Source: an uncultured Deinococcales bacterium
Lineage (GTDB): Bacteria > Deinococcota > Deinococci > Deinococcales > Trueperaceae
Assembly: GCA_937934635.1 (NCBI GenBank)
Contig: CALGZD010000106.1
Location: 1-5,852, forward strand
DNA length: 5,852 bases
Direction: 5' to 3'
The notes under the pieces were generated by a model that saw nothing but the letters and a program-made list of their open reading frames with translations, did not search any database and was not told where the DNA came from. Positions 1-4,045 of this stretch are shown here, in pieces. Within the stretch, counting starts at the first letter, position 1; each line of letters starts with the position of its first letter. The position numbers and the translations under genes are program-made.

Positions 1-1
1 G

Positions 2-802
2 GAAGATGCTGAACATGCCATAGCAGCAGGACTTGCCACAGGACAAGGCGGAGATAGATTTCAGGTTGGTGGCGCAAAATTTTTTGCTGATGGTGCGCTT
101 GGTAGCTTAACAGCATGGATGCTAGACCCCTATGATGAAACGACAGAGACTGGCATGGCCGTTCACGGTCCTGAACTTATGGCAGAGCGTTTCCCTATGG
201 TGATCGAAGCAGGGCTTGTACCTGTAACACACGCAATTGGTGATGGTGCGTGTAGAGCAGTACTTGATGCGTTGGAAGCAACCAAAACTTTATGGCAAGG
301 CAAAAACATGCGACCACGTTTGGAACATGCGCAGCATTTGCACCCAGATGATTTAGAACGGGTAGCTTCGCTTGGCATTATTGCATCCATGCAACCTATC
401 CATTTATATTTTGACGTCAAACGCATCAATAACATGCTGACCAGTCGTTTGAATCGTGCCTACTGTTTTAGAACATTACTAGATAAAGGAGCAGTGCTTG
501 CTTTTGGTTCTGACACGCCAGTAGCTACACCAGATGTAGTTCAGAGCTTACACGTAGCAACAACACATGTTGGTGCAAATGGTGAGGTTTTGAATCCAAA
601 CGAGGTTATCTCAACCTATGAGGCACTTTATGCTTATACAGTTGGTGCTGCTTTTGCAAATGGTCGAGCTGCATATTCTGGAAAATTGCAACGTGGTTAT
701 GATGCTGATTTAGTGATGCTGTCACATAATCCTTTAGATACTTTGGAAGGGTTAAAAATTAAAGGAACGATGTTGGCAGGGGAATGGACTCATCTAAAGT
801 AG
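2..802 (+). CDS. YtcJ-type amidohydrolase, C-terminal part (5' end outside window)
   Basis: The frame is open from base 2 to the TAG at 800-802, giving 266 residues; the start lies left of the window. Family members are usually about 540-600 residues, so roughly half is missing. The sequence shows the YtcJ/amidohydrolase-3 hallmarks in order: KFFADGALGS (77-106), the metal-site HAIGD (His at 230-232), RLEHAQ (His at 326-328) and FGSDTP (Asp at 512-514). A C-terminal GKLQRGYDADLVML stretch then ends in a short beta-strand segment, the typical composite domain packing on the TIM barrel. By family knowledge it is a metal-dependent hydrolase of amide or related C-N bonds; the substrate cannot be read from sequence. 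No signal peptide can be assessed. The internal ATG at 119 is not the start, because KFFADGALGS lies upstream of it in the same frame. It converges on the DUF262 gene with a 17-bp gap. Confidence 0.93.
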   Translation, partial: EDAEHAIAAGLATGQGGDRFQVGGAKFFADGALGSLTAWMLDPYDETTETGMAVHGPELMAERFPMVIEAGLVPVTHAIGDGACRAVLDALEATKTLWQGKNMRPRLEHAQHLHPDDLERVASLGIIASMQPIHLYFDVKRINNMLTSRLNRAYCFRTLLDKGAVLAFGSDTPVATPDVVQSLHVATTHVGANGEVLNPNEVISTYEALYAYTVGAAFANGRAAYSGKLQRGYDADLVMLSHNPLDTLEGLKIKGTMLAGEWTHLK

Positions 803-819
803 TTGAAATTCCTAAGAGT

Positions 820-2511
820 TTAGAAATCACAACGCCAAACTTGTACTGCATACTGTGCAAGTCGCTCTTGTCTACGTAAGAGGCTTTCAGGGTTCCACGA
901 ATCTGTGGTAATCATTTGAGTTAGTTTGTATTTACTTTGAGTATATATTTTATTTTTTTCTTCATACTCTCTGTTCTCTGCATCACGATTCAAACTCTCT
1001 TCAAGTAAAGAGTAATTACCAATCCTATAAATGTAATTATCTTGAATATCGTATGGGAAATAATTGTCCCAATCTTCTATCGGATTTTCCGGAAGTATAT
1101 GCTCTATACTAGAAGGGTCATCTTCGTAGTCTAAAGCATGTTTAGTAAGATGATTTTCTATTGATATAAGTATATATCGCACCAGTTTTTTGTTTCTTCG
1201 TGTATCTATTTCTAATGTACTAAAGTCATTTTCAAATTTTTCATCGCTAATGTAAATGCGTTGCAATATTTTGAATATTTCCTGTGGCGTTTTCACAGTT
1301 CTATTAAATATCGCAATTGCTGCATCATTATAAATTTTTTCTAAAGCATTAGGATTAAGTCCACTAACAATCAAATAACGGAATGAAATGATAACACAAA
1401 TCTTTAACAAACTTTGAAAACTAGTAGCATCAAGGTTTTTATAGCCTGACAGTAACATTGGATACATCTGTTTTACCTTGAATAGCGAAAGTACTCTAAT
1501 GAGCTTTCTAGTTTCTTTACTATCTTGCCAATATTCATGACTAGGTTGGCTCAATGCACTATATATATGTGCATTATCTTCTAATTCCTTTAGCAAGCTT
1601 AAGGCTGATTCTGATGTAGAATATTCATTCTTCAGTACTTTAAAAAGGCGTTCTTTTCGGACTATTGGTCTTTGTGAATTAATAAAATATCTCAAAAATT
1701 CTTGAAACTTTGTAGTATCAATAATGCTAATAATCCTCTGCCATTGTCTTTCTACATGATTGAGATCTTGACCTTGACTTACGAGTGAAAATAAATAGTT
1801 TTTCAGTAGATCTGTAGCAGTCAAATCAACACCACGAGCATTCAAAGTTTCGAATACCGTATAAGCACTTATTTCATTAGCAACAGAAATCTCAATAAAT
1901 AGTAATTTTTCTCCAATTACATCTTGTAAAAACCTACTAAGCTCCTCACCCGAGCTAGTGATCAAATCATATTCAGAAAGCATACTAGTAAAATATTCGA
2001 ATGCACCCCACAATAATTTATTTGAATTTTTGTACCCTCTTAGTGCAGGTGGTTTAGTTAGTTGCAACAAAAAGCTTTGGTAGAAATCATCATTATTTTT
2101 ATTTAGAAATAATTTACTTGAGTAGGTTAGTGAGGTAGCATCTGTATCCCCCAAATAACGTCGTCTTAAAATATCTACTCTCGTTTTATTGTTTTCTACA
2201 TCAATATCTTTTTCAATCAACTGATCAATACAATAAATAACTGATAACGCTAAAATACTTAGCGTAGCTAAACGTTGTTGACCATCAATTACGTTAAAAG
2301 TTTTATTTTGAGTGTCTTGCAGAACAATCGCACCCATATAATGAGGCTCACTACCTTCTTTAATAGCAATTAAATCATTCCAAAGATTTTCCCAATTCTC
2401 AGCTTTCCAAGAGTAATCTCTCTGATACAAAGGTACTTTATAAATTCGACCATTACCTATGAGATCGTTAAAACTTACAGTACTAGTTTTGAGAAGATTA
2501 CTTGTTGCCAT
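820..2511 (-). CDS. DUF262-DUF1524 protein, GmrSD-type (type IV-like) restriction/defence candidate
   Basis: This gene encodes 563 residues. The N-terminal DUF262 part carries PLYQRDYSW (27-35), HYMGAIVL (57-64) and VIDGQQRL (74-81). The DGQQR motif is the ParB/Srx-like nucleotide-binding signature. A second DUF262 hallmark is FETLNARGVDLTATDLLKN (220-238). A mostly helical middle follows. The C-terminal DUF1524 part has IEHILPEN (469-476), RIGNYSLL (496-503), Asn508 and the closing NPESLLRRQERLAQYAVQVW, which corresponds to an HNH-like nuclease with His471 as the probable catalytic residue. Known single-chain GmrSD proteins use NTP hydrolysis and cleave modified (for example glucosylated hydroxymethylcytosine) phage DNA. 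That target is inferred from the family here. No signal peptide is seen, so it is probably cytoplasmic. The start ATG at 2511 has only a distant AAGG (12-nt spacer), suggesting weak translation. The gene is visibly more AT-rich than both neighbours, consistent with horizontal acquisition. It lies 42 bp downstream of the DJ-1-like gene and may be read through from it. Confidence 0.92.
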   Translation of the reverse strand: MATSNLLKTSTVSFNDLIGNGRIYKVPLYQRDYSWKAENWENLWNDLIAIKEGSEPHYMGAIVLQDTQNKTFNVIDGQQRLATLSILALSVIYCIDQLIEKDIDVENNKTRVDILRRRYLGDTDATSLTYSSKLFLNKNNDDFYQSFLLQLTKPPALRGYKNSNKLLWGAFEYFTSMLSEYDLITSSGEELSRFLQDVIGEKLLFIEISVANEISAYTVFETLNARGVDLTATDLLKNYLFSLVSQGQDLNHVERQWQRIISIIDTTKFQEFLRYFINSQRPIVRKERLFKVLKNEYSTSESALSLLKELEDNAHIYSALSQPSHEYWQDSKETRKLIRVLSLFKVKQMYPMLLSGYKNLDATSFQSLLKICVIISFRYLIVSGLNPNALEKIYNDAAIAIFNRTVKTPQEIFKILQRIYISDEKFENDFSTLEIDTRRNKKLVRYILISIENHLTKHALDYEDDPSSIEHILPENPIEDWDNYFPYDIQDNYIYRIGNYSLLEESLNRDAENREYEEKNKIYTQSKYKLTQMITTDSWNPESLLRRQERLAQYAVQVWRCDF

Positions 2512-2553
2512 ACTCTATTTTAGCCTTGTTTTAATAATTTAACAACGAATCCT

Positions 2554-3141
2554 TTATATTTTGGAAGATGCTATGTGCTCGAGCACACTCTCCCCCACAT
2601 CAAGACCCACCAACTCACCACTAGCACACCAGATATTAGGAACACTTAAATCATTTTGCACAATGCCCACTTCAACAACATCGGCAACCTCATACTCATG
2701 CAATCTCTCAAGTTCTTTTCTTGAAGTCGTAGCATTTAAGTTATAAAGCATCTCAGCAGCACCAAGCAACAATACACCTTCAGAACAGGCAACAATTGTT
2801 TGCAGGCTTGACTGCTCAAGACGTTTGAAATACTCAAGCATCACCTTGTCACGCATGGCATATTCATCAACTAAGCCACCTGGAATGATTAAAGTATGAC
2901 ACTCAGGCGCACTCATAAACCCCCAATCAGGCGTGATGACAACACCATTTTTGCTATGAACAGAATTTCTAGATTTCGCAAGGATATAGCAGTTTATGTT
3001 GCCATCATCACTAAGATTCTGTTTGATAGTGTTATAAATCGAAATCAGTTCCAATTCATCAACTAGGTGATAAAGCAGGACAGCAATATTATGTTCATGA
3101 TTAGCTTGATCTGTATTATGCATTTCTACGGTATCTGGCAT
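2554..3141 (-). CDS. DJ-1/PfpI family protein
   Basis: This is a 195-residue protein of the class I glutamine-amidotransferase-like fold, close to the usual size. AVLLYHLVDELEL (20-32) forms the first strand and carries Glu31, in the position of the conserved DJ-1 Glu18. TLIIPGG (83-89) is the central strand and loop. IVACSEGVLLLG (116-127) is the nucleophile elbow, with Cys119 as the presumed reactive residue. CASGELVGLDVGESVLEHI (172-190) is the closing strand and helix. Ser120 follows the cysteine, so the adjacent His of PfpI-type peptidases is absent, and no AraC-type HTH is fused. Function within the superfamily (stress protein, glyoxalase, hydratase and others) cannot be assigned. The ATG at 3141 is preferred because AAGG lies 5 nt upstream; Met7 (3123) is the alternative. 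It is divergent from the 3198 gene and co-directional with the DUF262 gene. Confidence 0.85.
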   Translation of the reverse strand: MPDTVEMHNTDQANHEHNIAVLLYHLVDELELISIYNTIKQNLSDDGNINCYILAKSRNSVHSKNGVVITPDWGFMSAPECHTLIIPGGLVDEYAMRDKVMLEYFKRLEQSSLQTIVACSEGVLLLGAAEMLYNLNATTSRKELERLHEYEVADVVEVGIVQNDLSVPNIWCASGELVGLDVGESVLEHIASSKI

Positions 3142-3146
3142 ATATG

Positions 3147-3150
3147 CCTT
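3147..3150 (-). promoter_or_regulatory. Ribosome binding site of the DJ-1/PfpI gene
   Basis: Read on the minus strand this is AAGG, five bases before the ATG at 3141. It decides the start in favour of 3141 over the downstream in-frame ATG at 3123. It sits at the end of an 8-base ATTTAAGG element that occurs twice in this intergenic region. Confidence 0.55.
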
Positions 3151-3166
3151 AAATAATACCTTAAAT
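3147..3166. repeat. Two direct copies of CCTTAAAT in the divergent intergenic region
   Basis: CCTTAAAT occurs at 3147-3154 and again at 3159-3166, 12 bp start to start, separated by AATA. The copies lie between the start of the DJ-1-like gene and the start of the divergent plus-strand gene. The proximal copy contains the Shine-Dalgarno sequence of the DJ-1-like gene. It could be an operator for either side or a chance duplication in AT-rich DNA; nothing further supports a regulator. Confidence 0.35.
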
Positions 3167-3197
3167 CTACTGATTTGTCTTGTGTTATGCTTTTATC

Positions 3198-3566
3198 GTG
3201 GAAGTACGTTTCAGAAAAACAGGACAAGCCATTAAACGGGCAGCTCGAAAACGCCAAGCTGATTTACATCAACGCCTTGAAGAAGCACAAGTTGGACTTT
3301 CTGACTTTTTAGATAAGCCTAATCGTATTCGGGAGTATCTTGTTCATCGAATGCGAGATGAGCTAGGCACAACCCCTTTTGCAATAGAAGAAGATATTGT
3401 CGAAGAGCATTTCAAAGTGAATGGATTGCTGAAGCAAATTGTGACGCTAGAAGATGAGCTTTATCGCCTTGCAATGCTTGAAAAACATGTGGATGATGCT
3501 GAAATCTTTGACCTCAGCGTTGATGAACTTATCCGCTATGGTTTTGATATTGAAGGCACAGGTTAA
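3198..3566 (+). CDS. Uncharacterised small charged helical protein
   Basis: I do not recognise this protein. It is 122 residues from the GTG at 3198. The frame can extend only to a TTG at 3180 (128 residues), since a TGA lies at 3171-3173. No ATG is available and neither start has a clear Shine-Dalgarno. GTG is preferred because the six extra residues (LCYAFI) look unlike the strongly charged N-terminus that follows. The N-terminal third (EVRFRKTGQAIKRAARKRQ) is very basic. It is followed by predicted amphipathic helices, an acidic middle (IEEDIVEEHF) and a leucine-spaced helix (LLKQIVTLEDELYRLAMLEK) that could pair as a coiled coil. There is no signal peptide, membrane segment or cysteine within the 122 residues. 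The basic start could bind nucleic acid, but that is speculation. It lies 26 bp before the Atl gene on the same strand, so the two are probably cotranscribed. Confidence 0.72.
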   Translation: MEVRFRKTGQAIKRAARKRQADLHQRLEEAQVGLSDFLDKPNRIREYLVHRMRDELGTTPFAIEEDIVEEHFKVNGLLKQIVTLEDELYRLAMLEKHVDDAEIFDLSVDELIRYGFDIEGTG

Positions 3567-3592
3567 GACTCCTAATAATACCCAGTTTATAT

Positions 3593-3937
3593 ATGTCTGA
3601 CTTTAAAGAACTAGTCCTTGAATTTATCAAGCAAATCCCTGAGGGTAAGGTCGCTACTTACGGGCAGGTTGCCATGCTTGCAGGCTCGCCTCGAGCCGCA
3701 CGGCAGGTTGGCATGATGCTCAATGGTTTAAAGCACAATAAAGACAATGAGATTCCTTGGCAACGTGTCATCAACTCTGAAGGTGGTCTGTCAACCCACA
3801 AAATAGGCTTTGGCGATTTACAACGTGCTCTTTTAGAAGAAGAAGGCATTGTCTTCAATGCCCAAGGTCTGATTGATTTAAGAAAGTACCAATGGCAACC
3901 TGAGCAGGTAACCTCACAAGTCCCTTTGGACTTTTAG
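3593..3937 (+). CDS. atl: Alkyltransferase-like (Atl) protein, MGMT family, active-site Cys replaced by Trp
   Basis: This 114-residue protein matches the DNA-binding domain of O6-alkylguanine-DNA alkyltransferases and little else, as in Atl proteins (about 100-130 residues). GKVATYGQVAMLAGSPRAARQVGMML (18-43) is the helix-turn-helix. Tyr23 and Arg37 sit where the nucleotide-flipping Tyr and arginine finger are expected. The active-site motif PCHRV reads PWQRV (55-59), so the alkyl-accepting Cys is Trp56. This is the same substitution class as E. coli YbaZ. Known Atl proteins bind and flip O6-alkylguanine without transferring the alkyl group and hand the lesion to nucleotide excision repair; that role is inferred here. 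The start ATG at 3593 is the only sensible one and has no obvious Shine-Dalgarno, consistent with coupling to the upstream gene 26 bp away. The protein is probably cytoplasmic or nucleoid-associated. Confidence 0.92.
   Translation: MSDFKELVLEFIKQIPEGKVATYGQVAMLAGSPRAARQVGMMLNGLKHNKDNEIPWQRVINSEGGLSTHKIGFGDLQRALLEEEGIVFNAQGLIDLRKYQWQPEQVTSQVPLDF
3918..3935 (+). terminator. Possible weak intrinsic terminator at the end of the Atl gene
   Basis: AAGTCC at 3918-3923 and GGACTT at 3928-3933 form a perfect 6-bp stem with a CTTT loop, followed by only two further T residues. It overlaps the last codons and reaches the stop codon. The short T-run and half-AT stem make it a weak candidate; it may be an accident of the coding sequence. 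Confidence 0.27.
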
Positions 3938-4045
3938 CGAGACACTCCAAATACATCCGATTAACGCTACATTATTTCTCCGTAATCACTTAATGAATTC
4001 ATAACTTATAAGCTGTGGCTCCTAGACCGCTATACTCCTTTATGT
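3938..4045 (+). promoter_or_regulatory. Intergenic region with a weak candidate -10 for the secreted-protein gene
   Basis: This 108-bp stretch holds no gene. TATAAG at 4007-4012 is a reasonable -10 (five of six), but the best -35 at 16-bp spacing, ATCACT at 3985-3990, matches only three of six. A start near 4019 would leave a leader of about 27 nt. No good Shine-Dalgarno precedes the ATG at 4046. A promoter is expected here because of the gap, but the assignment is tentative. Confidence 0.25.

Noticed and set aside
163..435. Minus-strand open frame of 90 codons
   Set aside because: It lies wholly antisense to the amidohydrolase, whose conserved motifs establish the plus strand as coding.
793..824. 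Inverted repeat TCTAAA/TTTAGA across the convergent gene ends as a bidirectional terminator
   Set aside because: The stem is only six AT-rich pairs with a 20-base loop and no T-run.
2561..2746. Plus-strand open frame of 61 codons
   Set aside because: It is antisense to the conserved C-terminal part of the DJ-1-like gene and resembles no protein.
3153..3181. Promoter for the DJ-1-like gene with TATTAT (-10) and AAGACA (-35) at 17-bp spacing
   Set aside because: Transcription would begin near 3146, inside the Shine-Dalgarno, which contradicts the otherwise good ribosome binding site.
3658..3858. Minus-strand open frame of 66 codons
   Set aside because: It is antisense to the helix-turn-helix and active-site region of the Atl gene.
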